A DNA stretch of 64,000 bases from Herbiconiux ginsengi (lineage in GTDB: Bacteria; Actinomycetota; Actinomycetes; Actinomycetales; Microbacteriaceae), in NCBI RefSeq assembly GCF_900107435.1, contig NZ_FNPZ01000001.1:530960-594959 (forward strand), in the 5' to 3' direction. How positions within the stretch are numbered: position 1 is the stretch's first letter; each line of letters opens with the position of its first letter. Below the pieces are notes generated by a model. That model was given only the letters and a program-made list of their open reading frames with translations. It was not told the origin of the DNA and ran no database searches. Of the stretch, positions 8,227 through 17,789 are shown piece after piece. The translations under genes and the position numbers were made by a program.

Positions 8227-9807
8227 ATGTCCACGCCACCTCCCTTTTCCGCTCCTCCCGCTCCGCCGCGACCGGTGGGCGCTTCCTTCTTCGCCTGGAT
8301 CCGCAGCCTCGGCATCACGCGCCGTGACGACGCCTGGGTCGCCGGAGTCTGCTCCGGCATCGCTGCCCGCACAGGGCTCGACGTGCGGCTCGTGCGCGGG
8401 ATCGCGATCGTCATCGCCATCCTGGGCGGCCCCGTCTTCCTCGCCTACGCGGCGGGCTGGGCATTGCTTCCCGACTCGCGCGGTCACATCCACGCTGAGA
8501 GCGCGGTGCACGGCGTCTTCACCTATCCGATGATCTTCATCGGCATCGCCGCCGTCCTCACCTTCCTCCCGTTCATGCGCGGCATCTGGTTCGACGGCGC
8601 CCCGAACGTGTGGGGCATGCCGGACTGGCTCGAGGTCACGCTGCGCACACTCTGGGTGCTCGCTCTCATCGCGGGGGCGATCTGGCTCACCGTCGCCATC
8701 GCGCGGAGCCTTCCGCGGCAGCCGGCACCGGGCCAGCCGGATGCGGGTCGACCGGATGCGGGCGGCCCCACCGCGGGCGGTTTCACGGCACCCGCCCCCG
8801 AGTACTCGCCCGCCGCGGGCACCGCTCCGAGCTGGGCGCCGACGGCTGCAGCGACGACAGCAGCGACATCTCCCGCAGCGACGGCGGCAGCGACCGGAAC
8901 TCCGACCGCGACGGCGACACCGGATGCCGCGACGACACCCGGGGGTTCGGAACCCGATCCCGCTGCCGCCTTCGCGCCATCCGCGTCCGCGACATCCGTT
9001 CCGCCCGCCGGAGCCTGGTCGCACACCGACTGGACCAACCAGGGCACGAACCGCGAGCGGCACGAACGCGCACACGAGGCCGCCCGAGCCCGGGCCGCGG
9101 CCTGGCGCGCTGCGCATCCGCAACCCCGCGGCGCCGGTGCGGCGTTCGCCTCGGTCGTGCTCGGCATCGCCCTCGTGGCGGCGGCCGTGGTGGGCATCGG
9201 CTACGGCGCGGTGGTGCCGGGCGGCAAGCTCGTGCTCGTCGTGTCGATCGCGGCACTCGTCGTGATCGCGGCCGGTATCGTGATCGCGGGCATCCGCGGC
9301 CGCACGAGCGGCGGTCTCGGACCCTTCGCGCTCCTGCTCGCGGCCGTCGTGGTGTTCACCGGAGTGCTGCCGGCCGGAACCGCGGTGCTCCCCTTCGGCA
9401 CCCAGAACATCGACGTGAGCCAGGCCGTCTCCGACGGGCCCGACAGCTACCTGGTCATCGCCGGAAAGACGGTGGTGGACACGACGGATCTCACTGCCGC
9501 ATCGCCCGACGGTGCCATCGACGTATGGCTCGGAGCCGGTCAGAGCGAGGTGCTGCTGCCGAGGGGCGTGCCGCTCGTGGTGGAGTCGCACGTGTTGGCC
9601 GGCACCGTCACCTCGACGCTCGGAACCGAGCGCAGCGGCATCCTGATCGACGACGACCGGCTGTTCCCGGCCTCCGGATCGCCGACGGGGATCCCTGCCG
9701 GATCGGACGCCGGTCGGGTCGCCGACGCCAAGGCCGCCGGGGTTCCCGTGATCCGGGTCTGGGTGCTCGCCGGAACCGTCACCCTCGTGCCCGAGAACGA
9801 AAGGTAG
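8227..9807 (+). CDS. PspC-domain membrane protein with LiaF-like C-terminal region
   Basis: A 526-residue protein divergent from the PspC kinase. Residues about 28-85 form a PspC domain (RRDDAWVAGVCSGIAARTGL) with a membrane helix; further membrane segments follow, interrupted by a long Ala/Pro/Thr-rich linker (about residues 160-260). The C-terminal part (DGAIDVWLGAGQSEVLLPRG) resembles the beta-helical LiaF/DUF2154 region that holds LiaRS kinases inactive. It probably modulates the adjacent kinase. ATG 8227 follows CAGAAT (8215-8220) by 6 bp. Confidence 0.85.
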   Translation: MSTPPPFSAPPAPPRPVGASFFAWIRSLGITRRDDAWVAGVCSGIAARTGLDVRLVRGIAIVIAILGGPVFLAYAAGWALLPDSRGHIHAESAVHGVFTYPMIFIGIAAVLTFLPFMRGIWFDGAPNVWGMPDWLEVTLRTLWVLALIAGAIWLTVAIARSLPRQPAPGQPDAGRPDAGGPTAGGFTAPAPEYSPAAGTAPSWAPTAAATTAATSPAATAAATGTPTATATPDAATTPGGSEPDPAAAFAPSASATSVPPAGAWSHTDWTNQGTNRERHERAHEAARARAAAWRAAHPQPRGAGAAFASVVLGIALVAAAVVGIGYGAVVPGGKLVLVVSIAALVVIAAGIVIAGIRGRTSGGLGPFALLLAAVVVFTGVLPAGTAVLPFGTQNIDVSQAVSDGPDSYLVIAGKTVVDTTDLTAASPDGAIDVWLGAGQSEVLLPRGVPLVVESHVLAGTVTSTLGTERSGILIDDDRLFPASGSPTGIPAGSDAGRVADAKAAGVPVIRVWVLAGTVTLVPENER

Positions 9808-9814
9808 AGAGACC

Positions 9815-10222
9815 ATGACCGACGACCTGAACCTCGCCGGCGCGGGAGCCGAGCAGGCTCCCGCACCCGGCCCGACGCCGCCTTCTGCTCCGGCCGCGTC
9901 GACCCCGACCACCCCCGCAGCGACGGCATCAGCCGCACCGACCGCACCGACCGCCCCGACGCCGCCCTTCCCGGCGTCCGGTGTGACCCCGACGCCCGAC
10001 TCGGCACCGATCCCGCCCGTCGACGTGACGAAGCGCCCCCACCCAGCCCAATTCGGCACGATCGTCTGGGGCATGCTGCTCCTCGCACTCTGCGGTTTCG
10101 TCGCCCTCGCCCAGTTCGGCCCCGGGATCGACGCCGACCGCTACCTCTGGGCCTTCGTCGGCGTCATCGCCGCGGGAGTCGCCCTCGTCGTGGTGGGCAT
10201 CGCGGCCGCGTTCCGGCGCTGA
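9815..10222 (+). CDS. small membrane protein with Ala/Pro/Thr-rich N-terminus
   Basis: A 135-residue protein: an extended, probably disordered Ala/Pro/Thr-rich region (residues 1-70), then KRPHPAQFGTIVWGMLLL beginning the first of two membrane segments, with a short loop (QFGPGIDADRY) between them. It follows the PspC/LiaF-like gene by 7 bp with a GAGAG ribosome site and is almost certainly co-transcribed. Its role is unknown; placement suggests the same envelope-stress module. Confidence 0.75.
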   Translation: MTDDLNLAGAGAEQAPAPGPTPPSAPAASTPTTPAATASAAPTAPTAPTPPFPASGVTPTPDSAPIPPVDVTKRPHPAQFGTIVWGMLLLALCGFVALAQFGPGIDADRYLWAFVGVIAAGVALVVVGIAAAFRR

Positions 10223-10315
10223 CGGGCGGTCTCTCCCGGAAACGCGCCGGCTCCTCCTGGGATGCGGCAGTGGACGGATCTGGCGGCGAGGCGGCCCCGG
10301 CCCCAGAATGGCAGC

Positions 10316-10825
10316 ATGAGCGAACCACTCGCCGCCGTCGTCGCGGTCGTCGCCGTGACCGGGGCGAGCGCGCTCGGCGCCGCCGTGGTGGGCGGTGTGT
10401 TCTTCGCCTTCTCCGGGTTCGTGATGCGTGCCCTCGGCGACGCGCCGCCCTCGGCAGGGCTCACCGTCATGCAGGCCATCAACCGCACCGCGGTGCGCCC
10501 GCCCCTCATGATCACCCTCTTCGGCACCCTGCTCGCGGGGCTCGCCGCGTGCATCCTGCTCGTCGTCACCGCGGCCGGGGCGGCGCTGTGGTGGGCGGTG
10601 GCGGGCGAGGCCGTCTACCTCGTGGGAGTCGTGGGCCTGACCGTGGGGTTCCACGTGCCGCGCAACAACGCGATCGACCGACTCGACGCGGGGTCGACGG
10701 ATGCGGTTCCCGCGTGGCGCGAGTACGTGACCGCCTGGACCCGCGGCAACCACGTGCGCGCTCTGGCCGGCGTCGCCGCCGCCGTGCTCTTCGGCATCGC
10801 GACGGCGCTCGCGACCACGCGCTGA
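10316..10825 (+). CDS. DUF1772 (anthrone oxygenase-like) membrane protein
   Basis: A 169-residue protein with four predicted membrane helices and the family blocks GGVFFAFSGFVM and MQAINRTAVRPPLM. Relatives include fungal anthrone oxygenases and many uncharacterised bacterial membrane proteins. Bacterial function is not established. ATG 10316 follows CAGAAT (10304-10309) by 6 bp, identical to the layout at 8227. About 215 bp separate it from the next gene; that gap holds a weak hairpin (TTCGGGAG 10863-10870 with CTCCCGAG 10881-10888). Confidence 0.8.
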   Translation: MSEPLAAVVAVVAVTGASALGAAVVGGVFFAFSGFVMRALGDAPPSAGLTVMQAINRTAVRPPLMITLFGTLLAGLAACILLVVTAAGAALWWAVAGEAVYLVGVVGLTVGFHVPRNNAIDRLDAGSTDAVPAWREYVTAWTRGNHVRALAGVAAAVLFGIATALATTR

Positions 10826-11039
10826 CGGAGGCGCCGTTCGCGCTTCGGGATGCCAGGCGCGGTTCGGGAGCCGCTGAGACCTCCCGAGCGTGTGCCACGC
10901 CGAGCACGGCCTCCCGAATCCCCCCGACGGATCTCCACCCGGTCTCCACCCCCGGGTGGTGCCGCTCCGCACGGCCGGCGACGAGTCTGGGATGACCAGG
11001 CCGACGCATCCGTTCGGCCCCCGTTCAGAGAGTGACCCC

Positions 11040-11591
11040 ATGTCGTACGACGTCGTCATCCGCACCGTGCTCATCCTGCTCGTGGTGGGCTGGATCTGTT
11101 ACCGGCAGACCCAGTGGCGAGCGGTGGTGATCCCCCGGATGTGGCGCTCCGCGCTGCTGTTCACGGTGATCGGACTGGTGCAGATCGGCGGCACCACCTC
11201 GCTCGGCACGGTCTCAGCGTTCGATGTCGGCGTGATGGCGATCGAGATCGTGATCTCGCTCGGAGTCGGGGCCGTGATGGGGTGGATCGCCCACTTCCGG
11301 CCGGTGACCGAGCAGGCGCTTGCGGCGTGGGAGGCCAAGGCAGGGTCACGGGGCCGGCCGTCCGCGGGCGAGGTGGCGCCGATCGTGGAGAGCCGCACCG
11401 GATGGTGGGGCATCGGACTGTGGCTCGTGTTCATCGCGGTGCGCCTCGGCATGGACGTCTGGGCTGGTGCCGCCGGTTCGCAGCTGGCCGTCACCGTCGG
11501 CGCCATCCTCATCGTCGTCGCAGCCAACCGGGCGGCGCGCACGCTCGTCTTCATGGCGCGGATCGAGCGGATGCGCATCGTCGCCGCCTGA
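11040..11591 (+). CDS. membrane protein of unknown function (DUF1453/CcdC-like)
   Basis: A 183-residue hydrophobic protein with about five membrane segments and an LVVGWICYRQTQWR motif after the first helix, as in CcdC/DUF1453-type proteins. It lies 16 bp upstream of the two-component gene pair and may belong to that locus. ATG 11040 has an AGAGAG-type ribosome site; an in-frame ATG at 10992 is an alternative. Function unknown. Confidence 0.7.
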   Translation: MSYDVVIRTVLILLVVGWICYRQTQWRAVVIPRMWRSALLFTVIGLVQIGGTTSLGTVSAFDVGVMAIEIVISLGVGAVMGWIAHFRPVTEQALAAWEAKAGSRGRPSAGEVAPIVESRTGWWGIGLWLVFIAVRLGMDVWAGAAGSQLAVTVGAILIVVAANRAARTLVFMARIERMRIVAA

Positions 11592-11607
11592 GCGGGATGA
11601 TGGAACC

Positions 11608-13065
11608 GTGATCACCTCCCCCGACGGCGGCCGCACCTGGCTGAGCCGCGCGCTCACCCTGCTCGGGGTGGCGGTGGTGGCGTTCTTCGCCTGGCGCGAC
11701 ACGCTGCCGCAGGCCGACGCCTGGGTGGTGGTGCTCGTCGGGCTGGCCCTGGCCTGCTGGGTCGCGACCCTCTTCGTTCCGCGGCGGTTCACCACCGCGG
11801 GCACTGCCCTGCTCACCGTGATGGTGCTGAGCAGTGCGGTGGTGGTCGTGCCGAGCAACGGCGTGCTCGTCGTGACGGTGGCGGTCGGGCTGGTGCTCAT
11901 GATGGCCGACCTCGGCAGGCCGCTCTGGCAGGCGATCGCTCTCGGTGTCGTGGCCGTGGTGATCGTGCCGATCTCCAGTCTCTCCTCGCCCATCACCCCG
12001 CTCGGCATCCTCTCGATCGAGGCGGGGATCGTCGTGGCCGTGCTCGCCGGGCTGAGCCGCCGGCAATTCCGTGCGGCGGAGGCGCAGGCCCGGCAGCTGC
12101 TCGAGGAGCGCGTCGCCGCGCGCGAGGAGATGGCCCGGGCGACGGTGCTCGCGTCGCGTCAACAGGTCGCTCGCGACATCCACGACGTGCTGGCGCACAG
12201 TCTGGGTGGCCTGGTGATCCAGCTCGACGCCGTCGACGCACTGCTCGAGGCGGGGCGAACAGACGATGCGGCCGGTCGCGTGCGCGACGCCCGGGAGCTC
12301 GCGGTGTCGGGGCTCACGGAGGCCCGGCGCGCGGTCGACGCACTGCGCGACGTGAGTGCTGCCGGCGCGGCGACGGGCGTGGCGGATGCCGCAGACGAGG
12401 AGACGGACTCAGACGCGGCCGGTGCGAGCCGTAGCAGCGCGGGTGGCGGCAGCCCATCTTCCGACGCGGCCCGCGAGTTGGTGCGCGAGCTCGGGGTGCT
12501 CGCCGATGCGCACCGCGCGCTCGGCGGCACGATCGATTTCACGGTGATCGACACCGAAGAGCCTCCCCCGTCGGCGTCGCCGTCGGCGCGGATGCTCGAT
12601 GCCGACGCCGTGGTCGCGGTGCGCCGGGCATTCCAGGAGTCGCTGACCAACGCCCGCAAGCACGCGCCGGGCCGCCCGGTCACCGCGGAGCTCCGCTGGG
12701 CGGGCGACGGCTCTCTCGACCTGCGCGTGGAGAACCCGCTGGCCCTGTCCGCTCGGGCCACGGCTCCGTCCTCCGGCACCCTCGCCGCACCTGCCGCGCC
12801 CGCCGCACCGGCCGAAGCGAGCGGTTCGCCGGCAGCGTCCGTCACCTCGCCGGACGCGGTCGCGGGCGGGAGCGTGGCGGCGGCGCACGGGCATCGCGGG
12901 CACGGACTCGAGGGGATGGCCGAGCGCTTCGGCGCGGTGCGGGGCGGGAGCGTCGACGCCGGCGAGCACGACGGGCGCTTCGTCGTGCTCGCCCGGGTGG
13001 AGGCGGTCATGACCACGACCCGTCCCACCGCCGACACATCGCGCGGACAGGCGGGGGCGTCATGA
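11608..13065 (+). CDS. sensor histidine kinase (NarL-type partner)
   Basis: A 485-residue kinase: four to five N-terminal membrane helices (residues about 12-150), a coiled-coil-like linker, a HisKA_3 helix with phospho-His192 in ARDIHDVLAHSLGG, and an HATPase domain (FQESLTNARKH N-box; GHRGHGLEGMAERF G-box). The ATPase region is broken by two Ala/Ser/Pro-rich insertions (about residues 250-285 and 385-425), longer than usual for the family. GTG 11608 lies 6 bp after GATGAT (11596-11601). The stop overlaps the next gene's ATG by 4 bp. Confidence 0.9.
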   Translation: MITSPDGGRTWLSRALTLLGVAVVAFFAWRDTLPQADAWVVVLVGLALACWVATLFVPRRFTTAGTALLTVMVLSSAVVVVPSNGVLVVTVAVGLVLMMADLGRPLWQAIALGVVAVVIVPISSLSSPITPLGILSIEAGIVVAVLAGLSRRQFRAAEAQARQLLEERVAAREEMARATVLASRQQVARDIHDVLAHSLGGLVIQLDAVDALLEAGRTDDAAGRVRDARELAVSGLTEARRAVDALRDVSAAGAATGVADAADEETDSDAAGASRSSAGGGSPSSDAARELVRELGVLADAHRALGGTIDFTVIDTEEPPPSASPSARMLDADAVVAVRRAFQESLTNARKHAPGRPVTAELRWAGDGSLDLRVENPLALSARATAPSSGTLAAPAAPAAPAEASGSPAASVTSPDAVAGGSVAAAHGHRGHGLEGMAERFGAVRGGSVDAGEHDGRFVVLARVEAVMTTTRPTADTSRGQAGAS

Positions 13066-13757
13066 CGCCGCCACGGCTCGCGGGCGAGGGCGCACGCATC
13101 CGGGTGCTCGTGTGCGACGACCAGGCGATCGTGCGCGACGGGCTCGTGACCCTGCTCTCGCTGCTGCCTGACGTCGAGGTGGTGGGTGAGGCATCCGACG
13201 GCGCCGACGCGGTGCGCCGCGCCGCGGCGGAGCAGCCTGATGTCGTGCTGATGGATCTGCGGATGCCGGTGCTCGACGGCGCCGCAGCGACCGCCGCCAT
13301 TCTCTCCGCCCGGCCCGGCACCGCCGTTCTCGTGCTCACCACCTACGCCGACGACGCCTCGATCGTCGGCGCCCTCCGCGCCGGCGCCCGCGGCTACCTC
13401 ACGAAAGACGCCGGACGCGCCGAGCTCGCCGCCGCCATCCGCTCGGTCTCTCAGGGTCAGTCGACGTTCGCACCCGAGGTGGGTGCGCGGCTGATCGACA
13501 CCCTCACCGGGCGAGCGGATGCGGATGCCGCGACCGCCGCCGATCGGTCCACCCCCGACGCCCTCCGCATCCGCTTCCCCTCCCTCACCCCGCGGGAGGC
13601 CGACGTGCTGGCGTTGGTGGGCGACGGACTCTCCAACACCGAGATCGCGGCACGGATGTTCGTGAGCGTGGCGACCGTCAAGACCCACATCAACGCCCTG
13701 TTCGCGAAGCTCGCGGTGCGCGACCGGGCCCAGGCGATCGCCCTCGTCCGCTCCTGA
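13062..13757 (+). CDS. NarL/LuxR-family response regulator
   Basis: A 231-residue regulator with a receiver domain (VCDDQAIVRDG; phosphoacceptor Asp65 in LMDLRMP; LTKDAGR with the conserved Lys) and a C-terminal LuxR helix-turn-helix (LTPREADVLALVGDGLSNTE, SVATVKTHI). The ATGA overlap with the kinase gene marks it as the cognate partner. It is convergent with the oxidoreductase at 13819. Confidence 0.93.
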   Translation: MTPPRLAGEGARIRVLVCDDQAIVRDGLVTLLSLLPDVEVVGEASDGADAVRRAAAEQPDVVLMDLRMPVLDGAAATAAILSARPGTAVLVLTTYADDASIVGALRAGARGYLTKDAGRAELAAAIRSVSQGQSTFAPEVGARLIDTLTGRADADAATAADRSTPDALRIRFPSLTPREADVLALVGDGLSNTEIAARMFVSVATVKTHINALFAKLAVRDRAQAIALVRS

Positions 13758-13818
13758 CGGCCCACGGTGACCCCAGGTCCCGACACGGCGGCGCCTGCTC
13801 CCGGGAGGCCGGAGCGCC

Positions 13819-14760
13819 TCAGGGGCGCACGACGAGAACCGTCTTGCCCGCCTTGTGCAGCCGCGGCCCCTCCTCGAACGCGGCCCGGCCCTCGGACAGC
13901 AGGAACGTCGCGGCCACGATCGGCCGCAGACTCCCGTCGTCGACGAGCTCGGCGAGTCGTCGCAGCTCCGCCGGATCGGCGCCCACCACGAAGAACGTCG
14001 CCGTCACATCGCGCCCCTCCGTCAGCTCGGGCGGTGGCGGCGCCGTCAGCGTCACCAGCCGCCCACCGGGCTTCACGAGCTCGAACGCACGCGCCAGGGT
14101 GGGCCCGCCGACCGTGTCGATCACGACGTCGGCGGGTTGCAGCACGTTGTCGTCGGTGGCGTTCGCGTAGTCGATGACGAGGTCGGCGCCGAGGTCGAGC
14201 ACCAGGCCGAGGTCGCTGCCCCGCGCGGTGGCGCTGACGCTGGCTCCCAGGATGCGGGCCAGCTGCACCACGTACACCCCCACTCCTCCGGAGGCGCCGC
14301 GCACCAGCACGTGCTCGCCCGGCTGCACCCGCGCGTGGTCGACGAGCGCCTGCCACGCCGTGAGGGCCGCGAGAGGGAGCGCCGCGCTCTCGACGTGATC
14401 GACCGAGTGCGGGCGGATCGCGGCATCCGCGACCTCCATCACGACGTACTCGGCGGCCGCGCCGTCGCGGTCGAAGCGGATGCGGCCGTAGACCTCGTCG
14501 CCCACCGCGAACTCCGTCACGCCCTCACCGAGTGCGGCCACCACCCCCGAGACCTCGTGCGACGGGATGATGGGCGTGCGGTCGGAGCCGTCGGCGTTCT
14601 GCCAGGTCTCGTCCCAGCTGAGCTCGGCGAACGTGATGGCGGCGGCGTGCACCTCGACGAGGATCTCCCCGGGGCCCGGAACCGGAACCGGCGCCGTCTC
14701 GAACACCAAGGTCTCGGGCCCGCCGCGCGTGTGCGATCGGAGCGCCTGCATGGTCGTCAT
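13819..14760 (-). CDS. NADP-dependent quinone oxidoreductase (zinc-less MDR family)
   Basis: A 313-residue medium-chain reductase. It has a GroES-like N-domain (IPSHEVSGVVAALGEGV) and a Rossmann domain with the nucleotide motif RGASGGVGVYVVQLAR, and lacks the structural-zinc Cys cluster, which places it with quinone oxidoreductases rather than alcohol dehydrogenases. Start ATG 14760 has a strong GGGAGGA ribosome site. It is divergent from the AlkZ-like gene at 14906. Confidence 0.88.
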   Translation of the reverse strand: MTTMQALRSHTRGGPETLVFETAPVPVPGPGEILVEVHAAAITFAELSWDETWQNADGSDRTPIIPSHEVSGVVAALGEGVTEFAVGDEVYGRIRFDRDGAAAEYVVMEVADAAIRPHSVDHVESAALPLAALTAWQALVDHARVQPGEHVLVRGASGGVGVYVVQLARILGASVSATARGSDLGLVLDLGADLVIDYANATDDNVLQPADVVIDTVGGPTLARAFELVKPGGRLVTLTAPPPPELTEGRDVTATFFVVGADPAELRRLAELVDDGSLRPIVAATFLLSEGRAAFEEGPRLHKAGKTVLVVRP

Positions 14761-14905
14761 CTCGTCCTCCCATCGGGACGGCGTGCGCCGGCGCACGCCT
14801 GCATCCACTCTGCTCGCCCGACGCCCCGCTGTCCACGTTCGATGTGGCTCGATCTCGGGGGGAGCGATCCCGGCCGGCGCCGCCGCGCGCAGGCATACTG
14901 GGCGC

Positions 14906-16153
14906 ATGGCGAAATCGGCGGCGGGCGGCCGCGCAGCGACGCGGGAGCTGCTGCGGCAGCGGCTCGAGACGCAGTGGATCGCACCACCGGTTCGGCCGGC
15001 CGGTCAGGAGGGCGGCGGCCCGGGCATCGCCGAGGTCGCGCACCACCTGCTCGCCGTGCAGGCCCAGGACTTCGGGCAGGCCGTCTGGGCTCTCGGACTC
15101 CGCGCCCCCGGCAGCACCCGCACCGACGTCGCAGCCGCCCTCGACAGCGCGCAGGTGGTGCGCTCCTGGCCGATGCGCGGCACCCTGCACTTCAGCACGC
15201 CCGACGACCTGCGCTGGATGCTCTCCCTCACCGCGGCGAAGACCGTCACCGGGGTCGCCGCCCGGCACCGGCAGCTCGAACTCGACGACACGGTCTTCGC
15301 CCGGGCCCGACGCATCGCGCAGGCCGAGCTGCGCGGCGGGGGCTCCTTCTCGCGCGAGGAGTTCTTCGCCCTGCTCGAGGCCGACGGCATCTCCACCACG
15401 GGCCAGCGCGGCGTGCACATCATCTGGTGGCTCGCCCACGACGGGCTGCTCTGCTGGGGTCCGACCCGCGGCACCCAGCAGGCGCTCGTGCTGCTCGACG
15501 ACTGGGCGCCCCCGACCCGCGATCCGCACCCCGACCGCGACACCTCCCTCGCCGAGTTCGTGTTGCGCTACGTCACGGGCCACGGCCCCGCCACCCTGAA
15601 GGACTTCTGCTGGTGGTCGAAGACGACCGTGATCGATGCGCAACGGGGCCTGGCGCTGGTTCGGGACCGACTGGTCGAGACCGATATCGACGGTGTGAGC
15701 TACTGGATGCGCGACCCGGCCGACGCCCCGCCGTCGCCGCCCCGAAGGGCATCCGTGGTTCACGCCCTCCCCGGTTTCGACGAATACCTGCTCGGCTACC
15801 AGGACCGCTCCCACGCCCTGCCGGCCGAGTTCGCCGCCCGCATCGTGCCGGGCAACAACGGCATGTTCCTGCCGATGATCGTGTCGCGCGGAACGATCGT
15901 AGGCACCTGGCGGCGCAGCGTCACGCCGAAGAAGGCCACCGTCTCCGCCGAGCCGTTCACGTCGCTGAGCCGCGCCGACCAGACGGGATTCGCACGCGAA
16001 GTCGCCCGCTACGGCCGGTTCCTCGGCGTGCCGGCGACCATCGCCGATGCCGACCCTGCAGCCGGGACCACCCCGACCGATGCGAACGTCGCCACGGCCG
16101 ACCCGAACGTCACCTCGCCCCCTCCCGGCGGCGCGGCCGGAGCCCCCGCATGA
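14906..16153 (+). CDS. winged-helix DNA-binding protein (AlkZ/HTH_42 family)
   Basis: A 415-residue protein of the HTH_42 family, which contains the DNA glycosylases AlkZ and YcaQ that open interstrand crosslinks. It starts LLRQRLETQWI and continues HHLLAVQAQDFGQAVWALGL, then SWPMRGTLHF, all typical. Many actinobacterial members of this subgroup have no tested activity. The C-terminal 40 residues are a low-complexity Ala/Thr/Pro tail. ATG 14906 lies 6 bp after CATACT. It overlaps the next gene by 3 bp. Confidence 0.82.
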   Translation: MAKSAAGGRAATRELLRQRLETQWIAPPVRPAGQEGGGPGIAEVAHHLLAVQAQDFGQAVWALGLRAPGSTRTDVAAALDSAQVVRSWPMRGTLHFSTPDDLRWMLSLTAAKTVTGVAARHRQLELDDTVFARARRIAQAELRGGGSFSREEFFALLEADGISTTGQRGVHIIWWLAHDGLLCWGPTRGTQQALVLLDDWAPPTRDPHPDRDTSLAEFVLRYVTGHGPATLKDFCWWSKTTVIDAQRGLALVRDRLVETDIDGVSYWMRDPADAPPSPPRRASVVHALPGFDEYLLGYQDRSHALPAEFAARIVPGNNGMFLPMIVSRGTIVGTWRRSVTPKKATVSAEPFTSLSRADQTGFAREVARYGRFLGVPATIADADPAAGTTPTDANVATADPNVTSPPPGGAAGAPA

Positions 16154-17040
16154 GCCTCGCCACCACCGTGCTGCAGCCGAGCGGCTCGCTCGCCGAGATC
16201 GCGCCCGATCCCGTCGTACCCGGCTCCTTCGTGCTCTCGATCGGCAGCTCGGCGCAGTCGCACGTCTCGCTCGGCGACCCGGGCACGCTGTTCTACGACT
16301 ACGTGCGGCGCATCGGCAACGCGATCGACCGCATCCGGATGCCGGGCGAACCCCTCACCGCGGTGCACCTCGGGGCCGGCGCGCTCACCCTGCCGCGGTA
16401 CGTGCAGGTGACCCGACCCGAATCGGAGCAGCACGTGGTCGAGCTCGAGGAGAACCTCGTCGACTTCGTCACCGCCCACCTGCCGCTGCCGGCCGGCACC
16501 GAGCTCGCCGTGCATCCGGGAGACGCGGCCGAGCGGCTCGCCGACCTCGCGCCCTTTCTCGGCGGGCAGGCCGATCTCGTCGTCGCCGACCTCTACCAGG
16601 GCACCACCACACCGCCGCACCTGCGCACCACCGCGTTCTTCGAGCGCGCCGCCGACCTCCTGGTTCCCGACGGCGTGCTGGCCGTGAACGTGGCCGACGA
16701 CGACGGGCTCCCGGCCCTGCGCGAACAGCTCGCCGCCCTGACGCCGGTGCTGCCGCACCTCCTCGTGATCGGCCCGGCCTCCGTGCTGCGGGATGCGCAC
16801 ACCGGCAACGCGGTGGTGCTCGCCTCGCGTTCGGCCGGTCTGCTCGCCTGGGCCGACGCCCTGCGGCTCGCCGGGCCGCATCCGGGTGCCGTGCTCTCGA
16901 GCACCGACGGCTCGCTCGACCGGCTGCTACGCGCCCTGCACGACGCCGAACCGGCGCGGGAAGAACGGAAGCGGGAGCGGGACGAGAGCGCGGGCGACCC
17001 CCACCCGCACCCCCGCCCCGCTGTCGGTGGCGGCGACTAG
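16150..17040 (+). CDS. spermidine synthase-like SAM-dependent protein
   Basis: A 296-residue Rossmann-fold protein resembling the spermidine synthase/fused methyltransferase group: LSIGSSAQSHVSLGDP and FYDYVRRIGNAID, then the SAM-site VHLGAGALTLPRYV (72-85), then a DLVVADLYQGTTTP strand. The aminopropyltransferase signature is incomplete, so polyamine synthesis is not assured. The charged C-tail (about 265-296) looks disordered. It is translationally coupled (ATGA) to the AlkZ-like gene. Confidence 0.78.
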   Translation: MSLATTVLQPSGSLAEIAPDPVVPGSFVLSIGSSAQSHVSLGDPGTLFYDYVRRIGNAIDRIRMPGEPLTAVHLGAGALTLPRYVQVTRPESEQHVVELEENLVDFVTAHLPLPAGTELAVHPGDAAERLADLAPFLGGQADLVVADLYQGTTTPPHLRTTAFFERAADLLVPDGVLAVNVADDDGLPALREQLAALTPVLPHLLVIGPASVLRDAHTGNAVVLASRSAGLLAWADALRLAGPHPGAVLSSTDGSLDRLLRALHDAEPAREERKRERDESAGDPHPHPRPAVGGGD

Positions 17041-17078
17041 CGTAGAAGCAGACCCAGCGACCGGGAGGACGGTGCGGA

Positions 17079-17789
17079 ATGTGCGGCCGATTCACGATGA
17101 GCGCCGAGACGGATGAACTCATCACCGAGTTCGTGGCCCGCGGCGGCAAGCTCGAAGACTGGCGGCCGTCGTACAACGTGGCGCCCACCGAGACCTCGCC
17201 GATCGTGCGCGAACGCCTGATCGACGGCGAGCTGGTGCGCGAGATCGACTCGGCCGCGTGGGGGCTGCGGCCCGCCTGGGCCAAGCAGGGTGGCCCGGCT
17301 CCGATCAACGCCCGGCTCGAGAGCGTGGCCACGAACGGGCTGTTCCGCAACGCCTTCGCGCAGCGGCGCTGCATCGTGCCGATGAACGGCTACTTCGAGT
17401 GGGAGGCCACGCCCACCGGCAAACAACCGCACTACATCCACGGGCCCGAGAGCATCCTGGCGGCCGCCGGGCTCTACGAGCTGAAGAAGGAGGCCGACGG
17501 CTGGGCGCTATCGTTCACCATCATCACCCGCGAGGCGGCAGACGCCTCGGGCGAAGTCCACGACCGCATGCCGGTGTTCCTCACCCCCGACACCTGGGAC
17601 GAGTGGACCGAGCCCATCAAGGTCGAAGAACCCTCGGCGAAGGAGGGCCTCGTGGCCATGCTCGACCGTTCGTCGCTCGCCGTGGCCCGCACGATCACCA
17701 CCTACCCCGTCTCGAAGCGCGTCAACAACGTGCGCGACACCTCGGTGGCGAAAGACGACCCGACCCTCATCGAGCCCATCGAGCTCTGA
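17079..17789 (+). CDS. SOS response-associated peptidase (SRAP/HMCES-YedK family)
   Basis: A 236-residue SRAP protein. The catalytic Cys2 (MCGRFTMS) becomes N-terminal after Met removal and forms a covalent crosslink with abasic sites in single-stranded DNA. NVAPTE, PINARLESV, MNGYFEWE and HDRMPVFL carry the other conserved Asn, Arg, Glu and His residues. A TAGCGT hexamer lies about 36 bp upstream and a GGGAGG ribosome site precedes the ATG. Its stop codon lies in the first unit of a 17-bp tandem repeat. Confidence 0.93.
   Translation: MCGRFTMSAETDELITEFVARGGKLEDWRPSYNVAPTETSPIVRERLIDGELVREIDSAAWGLRPAWAKQGGPAPINARLESVATNGLFRNAFAQRRCIVPMNGYFEWEATPTGKQPHYIHGPESILAAAGLYELKKEADGWALSFTIITREAADASGEVHDRMPVFLTPDTWDEWTEPIKVEEPSAKEGLVAMLDRSSLAVARTITTYPVSKRVNNVRDTSVAKDDPTLIEPIEL

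Noticed and set aside
8164-10074. 636-codon minus-strand frame
   Set aside because: Translation is Gly/Arg/His-rich without motifs; it mirrors the PspC/LiaF-like gene.
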